Shown: positions 15,150 through 26,271, numbered from the stretch's first letter. The stretch: 64,000 bases of DNA from Streptomyces sp. TLI_105 (GCF_900105415.1 NZ_FNSM01000001.1:5729501-5793500); one strand, 5' to 3'. The notes: generated from the sequence alone by a model not told the origin. Translations and numbers: made by a program.

Positions 15150-15818
15150 CTACGGCAGTACGGTCAGCGTGATCGAGCCGTCCTCCGCGCGCTCCACCCG
15201 CAGCCGGGTGAGGTCGGCGACGTGCACGTCCGGCGCGAAGGCCGCCGCGCGCGGGCCCACGCCCACCACCCGCATGCCGGCCGCGCGGCCCGCCCGGATG
15301 CCCGCCTCGGAGTCCTCGAAGACCACGCAGTCCGCCGGGGCGAAGCCCAGCGCCGCCGCGCCCTTGAGGAAGCCCTCGGGGTCCGGCTTGCTGGCGCCGA
15401 CGCTCTCGGCGGTGACCCGGGTCTCCGGCACGGGGAGCGCCGCCGCGCCCATCCGGGCCTGGGCGAGGGCCTCGTCCGCCGAGGTCACCAGGGCGTGCGG
15501 GAGGTCCGCGATGGCGGCCAGGAAGGCGGGGGCGCCGGGCACGGGGGCGACCCCGTCGAGGTCGGCGGTCTCCTCGGCCAGCATCACCCGGTTGTCGGCG
15601 TGGTTCTCCGCCATCGGGCGGTCCGGGAGGAGGACGGCCATCGTGGCGAACCCCTGGCGACCGTGCACCACCTTGAGCACCTCGTCCGGGTCGAGCCCGT
15701 GCCGGTCCGCCCAGCGGCGCCAGCAGCGCTCGACGACGGCGTCCGAGTCGACGAGGGTGCCGTCCATGTCGAGGAGGAGGGCGCGGGCGGTGAGCGTTGC
15801 CGGGGTGCTGGCAGGCAT
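15150..15818 (-). CDS. HAD-superfamily sugar-phosphatase-like hydrolase
   Basis: A 222-residue haloacid-dehalogenase-fold phosphatase. Motif I DMDGTLVDSD (nucleophile and acid Asp) is at about 16-25, motif II VTSAD near 118, motif III KPDPEGFLKGA near 148 (Lys), and motif IV VFEDSEAGIRAGRAAGM near 170. The small helical cap between motifs I and II and the DSEAG motif resemble DOG-type sugar-phosphate phosphatases; phosphoglycolate phosphatase is an alternative. ATG 15818 is preferred to the longer frame because TGGAGACCCC precedes it. Monocistronic, with a strong terminator. Confidence 0.85.
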   Translation of the reverse strand: MPASTPATLTARALLLDMDGTLVDSDAVVERCWRRWADRHGLDPDEVLKVVHGRQGFATMAVLLPDRPMAENHADNRVMLAEETADLDGVAPVPGAPAFLAAIADLPHALVTSADEALAQARMGAAALPVPETRVTAESVGASKPDPEGFLKGAAALGFAPADCVVFEDSEAGIRAGRAAGMRVVGVGPRAAAFAPDVHVADLTRLRVERAEDGSITLTVLP

Positions 15819-16145
15819 GGGGTCTCCAGAGGGGGTCGCGGAGAACGAAGTGGTCCCGCCCACCGGTCAGGGAGTGCGGGCGGGGCCACTTTGTTCTTTC
15901 ACGATACAAAACCGGGGGTCGTCTTGGCCAGCCGGCCCGCGTGCTGGGATCCCGCGGACCGCCGTAGGCCCCCGCCGGGCCCCACCGCCGACCGTCGTCG
16001 GCTCGCTGCCGGCTCGCTGCCGACTCACTGCCGGCACCGCTGTCGGCCGTCGTGACCCGCCGTCCGGCCGTCGCGCCGTCCGCCCGTCGCGCCCTCCCTC
16101 CGCAGCGCCGTCCGCCCGTCGCGCCGTCCGCCCGTAGCGCCCGTC
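15819..16145. other. Gene-free stretch with short direct repeats
   Basis: The promoter side of the phosphatase gene, then low-complexity DNA: GCCGTCCGCCCGTCGCGCC occurs exactly at 16075-16093 and 16107-16125, with further pieces around. GGCTCGCTGCCG repeats near 15998-16020. No coding frame or hairpin is convincing. Confidence 0.6.
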
Positions 16146-17285
16146 CTAGAGCCAGGTGCTCCGCTCCAGGGCCTCGCGGGTGTGGGGGCCGTACACGCCC
16201 TTCGGGTCGCCCTGGATGTACATCCAGGACTGGTAGCTCTTCACCGCGCGCCAGACCTCCTGGTCGTACTCCCCGTCCACGTCCCCGTGGTACGCCCCCG
16301 CCAGGGTCAGGCGCGCCTGGAGTTCGACCACCTCCTCGCCCGTCGAGCCGAGGCTCAGCGTGACCGCCGTCTCCTCGGTCGGCCGCGCGGACGGCGTGGC
16401 CGACGTCGGCGCCGCGGTCGTCGGAGCCGCGGAGGGGACGGCGGCCGGAGGGGTCGTCGGGCTCGTCGACGGCCTCGGGCTCGCGGTGGTGCGGCTCGGG
16501 GAGGGAGTGGAGGACGGGGACGCGGACGTCCGCTGCGGGGTCGGGGAGGACGTGGTCGGCTCAGGGGTCTCCGAGGAAGAGGAAGGGGACGGCGCCTCCG
16601 ACACGGCGACGTTCAGGGACGCGCTCGTGGTGACCTCCGGTACGGCCGCCCGGTCGCCGGTCTCGTCCGCGCCGCCGAGGACGGCCGCCGCCAGGGCCGC
16701 CGTGCCCACCACGGCGACGGCGGCCACCGCCGCGACCACCACGCCGCGCCTGCGGCCCCGGCCCCGCGCATGCTCCTGGTCGTGCGCGGGCGGCACGTCG
16801 CCGATGCCGCGCAGTAGCAGCGGCATCGTCTCGGAGGGGTCGCCCGTGGCGCCGGGGTGGCCGTCCTCAGGGTGCGCCCCCGGGTCGGCGGGGTATGTCT
16901 CCGGGCCGGCGGGGCGCGCCCCCGGGCTCGCGGGGTATGTCTCCGAACCGGCAGGGTGCGCCCCCGGGCTCGCGGGGTATGTCTCCGGGCCGGCAGGGTG
17001 CGCCACCGGCATCGGTGCCGTGAGGTCGCTCCCCGGCCGGATCGCCGCCAGCTGGGTGGTCGGCGGGTCCTCCGTCGAGTGGGCCGGTTCCGTCGACTGC
17101 ACCGGCTCCGCCGCGTACACCGGCAGATGCGCGGTCGGCTGCCCCTCCGACCCCTCCGGCGAGTCCAGGGTCACGTACGGCCTGATCCGGAGCGGGTCGA
17201 AGTCCTCGGCCGCCGCCTCCGCCGCCCGGGCGCAGGCGCAGCCAGGTCTGTGTACACCGCATTCAGGACAGACGTGTCCGGTCAT
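16146..17285 (-). CDS. Membrane-anchored peptidoglycan-binding-domain protein with zinc-ribbon-like N-terminus
   Basis: A 379-residue protein. The N-terminus MTGHVCPECGVHRPGCACAR has a CxxC...CxC zinc-ribbon-like motif on the cytoplasmic side. Residues about 92-135 are Pro-rich imperfect repeats (GPETYPASPGAHPA type). One membrane helix lies at about 182-203 (GVVVAAVAAVAVVGTAALAA), followed by a long Ser/Thr/Pro wall-spanning stalk. The C-terminal 65 residues form a PG-binding-1 domain (GSTGEEVVELQARLTLAGAY; GVYGPHTREALE). Probably links the membrane to peptidoglycan. The DNA of the repeat region is itself tandemly duplicated. Confidence 0.82.
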   Translation of the reverse strand: MTGHVCPECGVHRPGCACARAAEAAAEDFDPLRIRPYVTLDSPEGSEGQPTAHLPVYAAEPVQSTEPAHSTEDPPTTQLAAIRPGSDLTAPMPVAHPAGPETYPASPGAHPAGSETYPASPGARPAGPETYPADPGAHPEDGHPGATGDPSETMPLLLRGIGDVPPAHDQEHARGRGRRRGVVVAAVAAVAVVGTAALAAAVLGGADETGDRAAVPEVTTSASLNVAVSEAPSPSSSSETPEPTTSSPTPQRTSASPSSTPSPSRTTASPRPSTSPTTPPAAVPSAAPTTAAPTSATPSARPTEETAVTLSLGSTGEEVVELQARLTLAGAYHGDVDGEYDQEVWRAVKSYQSWMYIQGDPKGVYGPHTREALERSTWL

Positions 17286-17425
17286 GATGGGTCCCCTCCC
17301 CGATACAACTGCGAGCGATTATGCAGCCCGCCCCTGTACGCCGGGCGAACGACCGCGCCCTTCCGCAGGCCATAACGGGACATTCGGACCAGGATGGAGG
17401 AGCCGCCCACGGAGACGGAGACCCC

Positions 17426-19492
17426 ATGGCCCAGGACACAAGCCCGTCCCAGCTCGGCGACGCCCCCGCCCCCGCGCCCGGGGAGGGGCAGAGCCACCGC
17501 ACCGTCCTCGTCGCGATCGGCGCGCTGCTGCTCGGGATGCTGCTCGCCGCCCTCGACCAGACCATCGTCTCCACCGCCCTGCCGACCATCGTCAGCGAGC
17601 TCGGCGGCCTGGAGCACCTCTCCTGGGTGGTCACCGCCTACATACTGGCGTCCACGGCAGGGACACCCCTCTGGGGCAAGCTCGGCGACCAGTACGGCCG
17701 CAAGAAGCTCTTCCAGGCCGCCATCGTCGTCTTCCTCATCGGCTCCGCCCTCTGCGGCATCGCCCAGAACATGCCGCAGCTCATCGCCTTCCGCGCGATC
17801 CAGGGCCTCGGCGGCGGCGGCCTCATGGTCCTGTCGATGGCGATCGTCGGCGACCTCGTCTCGCCACGGGAGCGCGGCAAGTACCAAGGCCTCTTCGGCG
17901 CCGTCTTCGGCGCCACCAGCGTCCTCGGCCCGCTGCTCGGCGGGCTCTTCACCGAGCACCTCTCCTGGCGCTGGGTGTTCTACATCAACCTTCCCATCGG
18001 CGTCGTCGCGCTCTTCGTGATCGCCGCCGTGCTGCACATCCCGGTGCGCTCCACCCCGCACACGATCGACTACCTCGGCACCTTCCTCATCGCCTCGGTC
18101 GCCACCTGCCTGGTCCTGGTGGCCTCCCTCGGCGGCACCACCTGGGCGTGGGGATCGGCGCAGATCATCGGCCTCGCCGTCCTCGGAGCCGTACTCCTCG
18201 TCTGGTTCCTGTACGTCGAGCGGCGGGCCGCCGAACCCGTGCTGCCGCTCAAGCTGTTCCGGATCCGGACCTTCAGCCTCGTCGCGGTCATCAGCTTCGT
18301 CGTCGGCTTCGCCATGTTCGGCGCGATGACCTATCTGCCGACCTTCCTCCAGGTGGTCCAGGGCGTCACCCCGACCATGTCCGGCGTCCACATGCTGCCC
18401 ATGGTCCTCGGCATGCTGATCACCTCGACCGCCTCCGGGCAGATCGTCTCGCGCACCGGCCGCTGGAAGGTCTTCCCCCTCGCCGGCACCGCCCTCACCT
18501 GCCTCGGCCTGCTCCTCCTCCACCGGCTGACGGAGACCAGCTCGACCTGGTCGATGAGCGTCTGCTTCTTCGTCTTCGGCGCCGGACTCGGCCTCGTCAT
18601 GCAGGTCCTCGTCCTGGTCGTGCAGAACGCCGTCTCGTACGAGGACCTCGGCGTCGCCACCTCCGGAGCCACCTTCTTCCGCTCCATCGGCGCCTCGTTC
18701 GGCGTCGCCGTCTTCGGCACGATCTTCACCAACCGGCTCACCGACGAACTCGCCGACGTGTTCGCGAGCGCGGGGGCGGAACTCCCGCCCGGCACCGGCC
18801 CCGGCCAGGTCGCCGCCGATCCGCGCGCCATCAACCAGCTCCCGCCCGCGCTGCGGCCGGCCGTCCTGCACGCGTACGCCACGTCCATCACGGACGTCTT
18901 CCTGTACGCGGCACCCGTCGTCCTCGTCGCCTTCGTCACCGCCTGGTTCCTGAAGGAGGACAAGCTGCGCGCCTCCGTCACCGCGCCCGACACCAGCCAG
19001 ACCCTGGCCTCCAACCCGGTCGAGCGCTCCTCGTACGACGAGTGCGCCCGCGCCCTGTCCGTCCTCGGCTCCAGGGAGGGCCGCAAGGCGATCTACGTGA
19101 AGATCACCGAGCGCGCCGGACTCGACCTGCTGCCCGCCGCGAGCTGGCTGCTGCTGCGCATCCGCCGCCACGGGACCGTCGAACCCGCCCGGCTCGCCGA
19201 GGCCACCCCCGTACCGCTGCGGGTGATCACGGAAGCGTCCCGGCAGGTGGAGGAGCGGCGGCTCGCGGCCCGGGAAGGCGTCCAGCTGATCCTCACCGAG
19301 GACGGCGTACGGGCGGCGACGGTACTGGCCGAGGCCCGGGAGGAGTCGCTCGCCGAGCTCCTCGGCGACTGGTGGGGGCCCGACCGGCCGACCGACCTCG
19401 TGCAGCTGGTGGAGGAGCTGACGGCCGAGCTGTGCGGCTCGGACGGGGAGCGACCCGACAGGCCCCAGCCGCCCCGAGACCACCAGCCCTGA
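17426..19492 (+). CDS. MFS multidrug exporter (DHA2, 14 TM) with C-terminal winged-helix-like extension
   Basis: A 688-residue proton-driven efflux protein. ATG 17426 follows GGAG (17417-17420). The opening helices contain LDQTIVSTALPTIVSELGG and WVVTAYILAS, the DHA2 hallmark, then motif A GKLGDQYGRKKLF. Fourteen membrane segments run to about residue 520. The remaining 160 residues are unusual: ARALSVLGSREGRKAIYVKI, then LLLRIRRHGTVEPARLAEAT and GVQLILTEDGVRAATVLAEA resemble a MarR-type winged helix with recognition helix and wing. Fusion of an exporter to a DNA-binding-like or ligand-sensing domain is rare; sensing at the membrane is inference. No neighbouring repressor is seen. Confidence 0.88.
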   Translation: MAQDTSPSQLGDAPAPAPGEGQSHRTVLVAIGALLLGMLLAALDQTIVSTALPTIVSELGGLEHLSWVVTAYILASTAGTPLWGKLGDQYGRKKLFQAAIVVFLIGSALCGIAQNMPQLIAFRAIQGLGGGGLMVLSMAIVGDLVSPRERGKYQGLFGAVFGATSVLGPLLGGLFTEHLSWRWVFYINLPIGVVALFVIAAVLHIPVRSTPHTIDYLGTFLIASVATCLVLVASLGGTTWAWGSAQIIGLAVLGAVLLVWFLYVERRAAEPVLPLKLFRIRTFSLVAVISFVVGFAMFGAMTYLPTFLQVVQGVTPTMSGVHMLPMVLGMLITSTASGQIVSRTGRWKVFPLAGTALTCLGLLLLHRLTETSSTWSMSVCFFVFGAGLGLVMQVLVLVVQNAVSYEDLGVATSGATFFRSIGASFGVAVFGTIFTNRLTDELADVFASAGAELPPGTGPGQVAADPRAINQLPPALRPAVLHAYATSITDVFLYAAPVVLVAFVTAWFLKEDKLRASVTAPDTSQTLASNPVERSSYDECARALSVLGSREGRKAIYVKITERAGLDLLPAASWLLLRIRRHGTVEPARLAEATPVPLRVITEASRQVEERRLAAREGVQLILTEDGVRAATVLAEAREESLAELLGDWWGPDRPTDLVQLVEELTAELCGSDGERPDRPQPPRDHQP

Positions 19493-19504
19493 ACCCCGGA
19501 ACAC

Positions 19505-19644
19505 GGGGCTCCTTGCCGTACGACCGGCCCTGGACCCCCGGAGCGCGGGGCGGCCCCGAGCCCGGGCTCCGGCCTCGGAGCCCCTTGCCGCACCACCGGG
19601 CCCCGGGCCCGGAGCATGGGGCTCAGAGCTCCTTGCCGTACCAG
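19505..19644 (+). repeat. Degenerate copies of the GNAT gene 3' end
   Basis: GGGCTCCTTGCCGTACGACC (from 19506) and GAGCCCCTTGCCGCACCACC (from 19578) echo GAGCTCCTTGCCGTACCAG at 19626, which encodes the last residues of the GNAT protein. The 130 bases between the MFS and GNAT genes therefore hold two decayed copies of the GNAT stop region. Confidence 0.55.
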
Positions 19645-20108
19645 ATGTCCATGTACGGTCCGGTGCAGTACGCGGGGATCTCCGCGTACCCGTGCCGCGT
19701 GTACAGGGCCCGCGCCTCGACCAGGTCGAGGCGCGTGTTGAGGACCATCCGGCGCGCGCCGAGACCGCGCGCCTCCTCCTCCAGCCTCCGCAGCAGGGCG
19801 CCCGCGCCGCCCGCGCCGCGGAAGGCGTGCCGCAGGAAGACCCGGGTCAGCTCGGCGCGTTCGCCGTCCAGCATCAGGACCCCGCCGCAGCCGGCCGGCT
19901 TCCCCTCGAACCGCGCGACCAGGAACTGCCCGGTCGGCGGGGTCAGCAGCTCGACCCCGTCGTTCGTCAGGCCCTCGTCCACCTCGGCCTCGGTCGCGGG
20001 CCGCTTCCAGTAACGGCTGGCCACGTCGTCGTAGTAGTCGCGCCGGAGGGCGGTCGCGTCCGGGGTGTCGACGCGCTCGGGAGAGAAAGTCCAGGTCATG
20101 CGGGCCAT
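19623..20108 (-). CDS. GNAT-family N-acetyltransferase
   Basis: A 161-residue acetyl-CoA-dependent acetyltransferase. The acetyl-CoA binding motif A is ELTRVFLRHAFRGAGGAGAL (about residues 86-105, R/Q-x-x-G-x-G/A type). Motif B-like NTRLDLVEARALYTRHGYAE follows at about 123-142, and the protein ends IWYGKEL. Start ATG 20108 or ATG 20099 (MTWTFSPERV); neither has a good ribosome site. Substrate unknown. The 3' end is copied imperfectly twice downstream. Confidence 0.85.
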   Translation of the reverse strand: MARMTWTFSPERVDTPDATALRRDYYDDVASRYWKRPATEAEVDEGLTNDGVELLTPPTGQFLVARFEGKPAGCGGVLMLDGERAELTRVFLRHAFRGAGGAGALLRRLEEEARGLGARRMVLNTRLDLVEARALYTRHGYAEIPAYCTGPYMDIWYGKEL

Positions 20109-20151
20109 TGTGCGACCCGCACGACCGGCCTCGCCGCCGAATTACTTCGGC

Positions 20152-20475
20152 TTACTTCGGCGACGCCTGCTGGACGACCTCGAACGACCACAGGGTCGAT
20201 CCGGAGGCGGCGGGCTTGGGCCGCTCGCCGCCCTCGCCACCGCCCTGGTGGGCGGCCTTCATGGAACCGTTCATCCAGTTCTGGAAGTCCTCCTCGCTGC
20301 GCCACCGGGTGTACACCAGGTACTGGTCGGTGCCCTCCACCGGGCGCAGCAGCTCGAACCACTCGAACCCGTCGGACCCCTCCACGGCCCCGGCCCGAGA
20401 GGCGAAACGCTGCTCCAGCACCTCACGCTGCTCGGCCGGCACGGTCAGGACGTTGATCTTTACCACACTAGGCAC
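20152..20475 (-). CDS. IsdG/MhuD-like haem-degrading monooxygenase (ABM fold)
   Basis: A 107-residue ferredoxin-like-fold monooxygenase. The start is GTG 20475 with GAGAGG about seven bases upstream. Asn8 (VVKINVLTV), Trp67 (FQNWMNG) and His76 (MKAAHQG) fall at the spacing of the catalytic Asn/Trp/His triad of IsdG and MhuD (N7/W66/H75), which argues for haem breakdown rather than a generic antibiotic-biosynthesis monooxygenase. It would release iron from haem in the cytoplasm, probably as a dimer. It is monocistronic; no iron box was seen nearby. Confidence 0.85.
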   Translation of the reverse strand: MPSVVKINVLTVPAEQREVLEQRFASRAGAVEGSDGFEWFELLRPVEGTDQYLVYTRWRSEEDFQNWMNGSMKAAHQGGGEGGERPKPAASGSTLWSFEVVQQASPK

Positions 20476-20520
20476 ATGACACCTCTCAGGAAGCACAGGC
20501 CGGGCGCTGCGCCGAGCCTT

Positions 20521-20785
20521 GATCACGTACGTGCAGTCTCGTACATCCGCCGGTCAAAGCGGCGTGAGGACGACTCGCAGGCATCGCCCGTGGCGCAGCG
20601 CGAACGGTGTGCCTCGCTGATCGCGTCGAACGTCGAAGTCGTCCACCGTGCTCCGAATCCTGCGGGACCCGCGCCTTGCGGGGTACGCGATCGAGTGGCA
20701 GGGGCGGGTCCCGGCGAGCAAGGACGCCGAGGACCCGGAAGATCTCGAATGGCCGGCACGGTCGGGGTGTCCGCGGCGGGGGTGA
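20521..20785 (+). pseudogene. Serine recombinase remnant
   Basis: From about 20527 the frame reads VRAVSYIRRSKRREDDSQAS then SPVAQRERCASLIASN, the N-terminal catalytic opening of actinomycete large serine recombinases. At about 20642 homology switches frame to STVLRILRDPRLAGYAIEWQ, the start of the central recombinase domain, and stops at 20785. Some 100-200 residues between are missing and there is no C-terminal part. A decayed integrase of a former mobile element. Confidence 0.65.
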
Positions 20786-20807
20786 CCTGGTTCGCCTGCC
20801 ACACAGA

Positions 20808-20878
20808 GCCCGCCTGGCCCAAACGGCGAGGCAGCGCCATCAAAAGGCGTGTCATCCCGGTTCGAGTCGGGGCGGGCA
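20808..20878 (+). other. Degenerate tRNA-like fold
   Basis: GCCCGCC (20808-20814) pairs perfectly with GGCGGGC (20871-20877). Between them are an anticodon-like arm GCGCC-ATCAAAA-GGCGT and a T-loop-like TTCGAGT, but the T arm is two bases short and the D arm pairs badly. Either a decayed or element-borne tRNA, or chance. It sits directly after the recombinase remnant. Confidence 0.3.
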
Positions 20879-20882
20879 CGAG

Positions 20883-21083
20883 TTACGTGTAGGAACGCGG
20901 TGGTCCGCTCCGGGCTGCCATGGCCAACGCAATGATCCAGCCGAGCACTGTCCATCCGAGAAAGACGTTGACCACTATGACCGACCCTCGGTTCGGGACG
21001 CTTCGCACGATCGCGACGACTGTCGGTACGAAGTACAGCAGCGCGACAACAAGCACCATCGGCACAAGCACGCTGTAACTCAT
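20883..21083 (-). CDS. Superinfection-immunity family membrane protein
   Basis: A 66-residue protein made of two membrane helices (VLVPMVLVVALLYFVPTVVA and NVFLGWTVLGWIIALAMAA) around a short polar turn. The NxxLGWTxxGW motif is the signature of the Imm_superinfect family, named after the phage T4 Imm protein that blocks DNA entry of related phages; most bacterial members have unknown roles. ATG 21083 has GGGGGA five bases upstream. It lies in decayed mobile-element DNA, which fits cargo origin. Confidence 0.78.
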   Translation of the reverse strand: MSYSVLVPMVLVVALLYFVPTVVAIVRSVPNRGSVIVVNVFLGWTVLGWIIALAMAARSGPPRSYT

Positions 21084-21333
21084 AAGTCCCCCGGACTGAA
21101 AGTTGGTTGACACCCTCTCTATCTCGCTCGCTGCGGCCTGTCCAGACCGTGTAGCCCGACGGGAAGGGCACCGCCCAGTTCCGATCCGAGGGTGGGCAAC
21201 AGCTCGACACCAAGCACCAGGGGGCGGACATGCGCTGTACCGACTGCCCCGAGGCTCCGACCCACCGGGGACGCGGCGAAGCCCATCACAGGGCCTACGG
21301 AGCCCGCCCGAGTGTGCGACCCGCAGACGGCTG

Positions 21334-21579
21334 CAAGCCCTCGGTGGCGAGGACACCGACGACAACGTGTGGACTCTTTTGGTCATCCCGTTCGCGCAAG
21401 GGGTCGAGGGCGTCGAGGCGGCGGCCGTGACCCAGGTGACCATGACCCGCGGCGCGGTCCCACCCCGCCACGAGGTGGTGGAGCGGGTCGCGTTCGACCG
21501 GCCGTTCGGGGTCGTGGTGCTCGACGGGGCGGGGGAGCTGCCGTTCTTCATCGGCTGGCGGTCCAGTGCCCCTGAGTAG
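21334..21579 (+). pseudogene. Serpin C-terminal remnant
   Basis: The frame reads GEDTDDNVWTLLVIPFAQG, resembling a middle strand of actinomycete serpins. It then runs directly into EGVEAAAVTQVTMTRGAVPP (hinge and reactive-loop region) and AFDRPFGVVVLDGAGELPFF, the final serpin strands. The bulk of the roughly 370-residue inhibitor is absent and there is no start or ribosome site, so this is a deleted remnant. Confidence 0.65.
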
Positions 21580-21594
21580 GAGGAGCCGCCGGGG

Positions 21595-22272
21595 CTATCC
21601 GAGGACGCGGGCCAGGAGCAGGCCGTCGTAGCCCTTCGTGCCGACCGTCTGGAGGGCCGTCGCGTCGAGGCGGGGTTCGCCGGCGATCAGGTCGAACATC
21701 TCGCGCGTGCCCGTGATGGCCGGGTCGTCCGGGTCCGGGGTGGCGACCCTGCCGTTCCGCACCACGTTGTCGACGATGATCACCGTGCCCGGGCGTGAGA
21801 GCTTCAGCGCCCAGGCCACGTAGTGCGGGTTGTTGACCTTGTCGGCGTCGATGAAGACGAGGTCGAAGGGGCCCGCTCCCTCCGCTTCGAGCTGCGGCAG
21901 GGTGTCCAGGGCCGCGCCCGTCCGGACCTCGACGATCTTGTCGAGGCCGGCGCGGGCGATGTTGGCGCGGGCGACGTCCGCGTGGGCCGGGTCGTACTCC
22001 AGGGTGATCAGCCGGCCGTCGGCGGGCAGTGCGCGGGCCAGCCAGATCGTGCTGTAGCCGCCGAGGGTGCCGATCTCCAGGACGTTCCGCGCGCCCTGCA
22101 TCGCGGCGAGCAGATGGAGCAGCTTGCCCTGGTTGGGGGCGACGGCGATCTCCGGGAGGCCCGCCGCCGTGGAGTCGGCGAGCGCGGCCGTGAGCGCCTC
22201 GTCGGCAGGGGCGATCGTCTCGGTGATGTACCGGTCGACCGCGGTCCACCGGTTTTCCTGAGGGTTCGTCAT
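21595..22272 (-). CDS. Class I SAM-dependent O-methyltransferase (COMT-like)
   Basis: A 225-residue, metal-dependent catechol-O-methyltransferase-type enzyme. SAM motif I is LEIGTLGGYSTIWLARALP (about 68-86). The metal-binding acidic cluster is VFIDADKVNN (about 143) and VDNVVRNGR (about 170). Its ATG overlaps the stop of the upstream DUF2330 gene (ATGA, 22269-22272), so translation is coupled. Substrate unknown; small phenolics are usual for the family. Confidence 0.9.
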   Translation of the reverse strand: MTNPQENRWTAVDRYITETIAPADEALTAALADSTAAGLPEIAVAPNQGKLLHLLAAMQGARNVLEIGTLGGYSTIWLARALPADGRLITLEYDPAHADVARANIARAGLDKIVEVRTGAALDTLPQLEAEGAGPFDLVFIDADKVNNPHYVAWALKLSRPGTVIIVDNVVRNGRVATPDPDDPAITGTREMFDLIAGEPRLDATALQTVGTKGYDGLLLARVLG

Positions 22273-23363
22273 GCGGGCGAACGTACACCTGCGGTCTTGC
22301 CGGAGCGGCGCCTTTTCCCCCGTACGGCGAGCAGCGCCGCGAGCAGCAGGCCGCCGCCCACCGTCAGGAGCCAGACGGGGATGCCGCCGCCCACGGTCAG
22401 CAGCCGGTCGGTGTACTCGACTTCCCGGTACGGCGTGTCGGCGACGGTCCGCAGGTGGTGGTCGTCGTCGATCCGCTCGGGGTGCGGGAAGCGCTGTTCC
22501 AGGACCGTCAGACGGACGGGCGCGTCCCCCGTCAGGGCCGCCACCGCTCCCTCGGGGCGCTCGATCCGGCCCGCGAACGTCACCTCGGGGCGGTCGCCGC
22601 CGATGGGGGAGCGGGGCTCCATCCGGTGCTCGGCGAGGACGTAGAGCCCGAGGGTCTGGGGCGTACGGGCGAGACGGGAGAGCCGCATGGGGTAGACGAG
22701 TTCGGGGGAGGCGAAGGCGATCCGCAGCGGGGTCAGTTCGCCGTAGAGGGTCGCGCCCTTCTCCTGCGGGGCCAGGCGGACGGCGACGTACTCCCACTTC
22801 CGCTCGACGTACGGCCGGAGCGCGTCGGTGAGCCGCTCGGGCAGCTCGAAGCCGTTGGCGCGCAGCCAGTCGCCGAGGGCCTCGGGGTCGGTGGCGGTGA
22901 GCCGGGCCACGTCGAAGGGGCCGAGGCGTTCGCGCCCGACGACACCGACGCCGGAGCCCGCGCCGGGCGGGGCGGCGGCGGCTCCGTCGCCGTAGTCGCC
23001 GTCGAAGGGCCAGTCGCCCTCGCGCGGCCAGAAGTAGTAGCGGTCGCGCTGCTCGGGCTCGGTGAGCCGGTCGAGTTCGTCGAAGAGCGCGGGGTCGCCG
23101 AGGCGGACGTCGGCGCGGCCCGGCACCGGCATGATCCAGGCCGCCCGCCGGGCGTTCCCGTGGACGTCGAAGCGCATGACGACGGTCTCGGTGCGCCCGT
23201 CCCAGCGGACGGCCGACTCCTCCCGGTCGACGCCGATGCGCTCGGCCTTGTCCGGGATCATGGCGCCGCAGCCGCAGGCGTACGCCGGTGCGACGAGCGA
23301 GCCGAGCTGGAGCGCGAGCAGCGCGACGACGGTGGTCAGGATTCTGCTGTGTGTCCCCCGCAT
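22269..23363 (-). CDS. DUF2330 exported, membrane-anchored protein
   Basis: A 364-residue protein with a signal peptide (ILTTVVALLALQLGSLVAPA) followed by CGCGAMIPDK, the Cys-rich start typical of DUF2330. A large extracellular beta-rich domain (WIMPVPGRADVRLGDPALFD; PYVERKWEYVAVRLAPQEKG) precedes a C-terminal membrane helix (VWLLTVGGGLLLAALLAV) and a basic tail. Function unknown in the family; it looks like a surface protein anchored from both ends' context. It is coupled to the methyltransferase downstream by a 4-base overlap. Confidence 0.85.
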   Translation of the reverse strand: MRGTHSRILTTVVALLALQLGSLVAPAYACGCGAMIPDKAERIGVDREESAVRWDGRTETVVMRFDVHGNARRAAWIMPVPGRADVRLGDPALFDELDRLTEPEQRDRYYFWPREGDWPFDGDYGDGAAAAPPGAGSGVGVVGRERLGPFDVARLTATDPEALGDWLRANGFELPERLTDALRPYVERKWEYVAVRLAPQEKGATLYGELTPLRIAFASPELVYPMRLSRLARTPQTLGLYVLAEHRMEPRSPIGGDRPEVTFAGRIERPEGAVAALTGDAPVRLTVLEQRFPHPERIDDDHHLRTVADTPYREVEYTDRLLTVGGGIPVWLLTVGGGLLLAALLAVRGKRRRSGKTAGVRSPA

Positions 23364-23400
23364 GGGAGCTCAGACGCATCCGGGGAAGATCCGGTTCCGC

Positions 23401-26171
<2,771 letters not shown>

Positions 26172-26238
26172 GGGGGGCGCCGCCGGGGTGGGGCGGCCGG
26201 CGGCCCCATGGCCGGGGCCCTCTCCGTGGAAACGCCGC

Positions 26239-26271
26239 AGGCCCCGCCCCTCCGTGAGGAGGGCGGGGCCT
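26239..26271. terminator. Bidirectional GC-rich terminator
   Basis: AGGCCCCGCCCCTCC and GGAGGGCGGGGCCT pair with one bulged C around GTGA, between the converging thiolase (26171) and transglycosylase (26309) genes. Confidence 0.75.

Noticed and set aside
16360..20013. A 1,217-codon open frame on the plus strand
   Set aside because: It runs antisense and out of frame through the PG-binding and MFS genes; composition is Arg/Pro/Ala shadow coding caused by high GC, with no ribosome site or domain.
21150..21330. Coding-looking frame (DGKGTAQFRSEGGQQLDTKH) before the serpin remnant
   Set aside because: Short, without start or ribosome site, and no family recognised; may be another remnant but cannot be supported.
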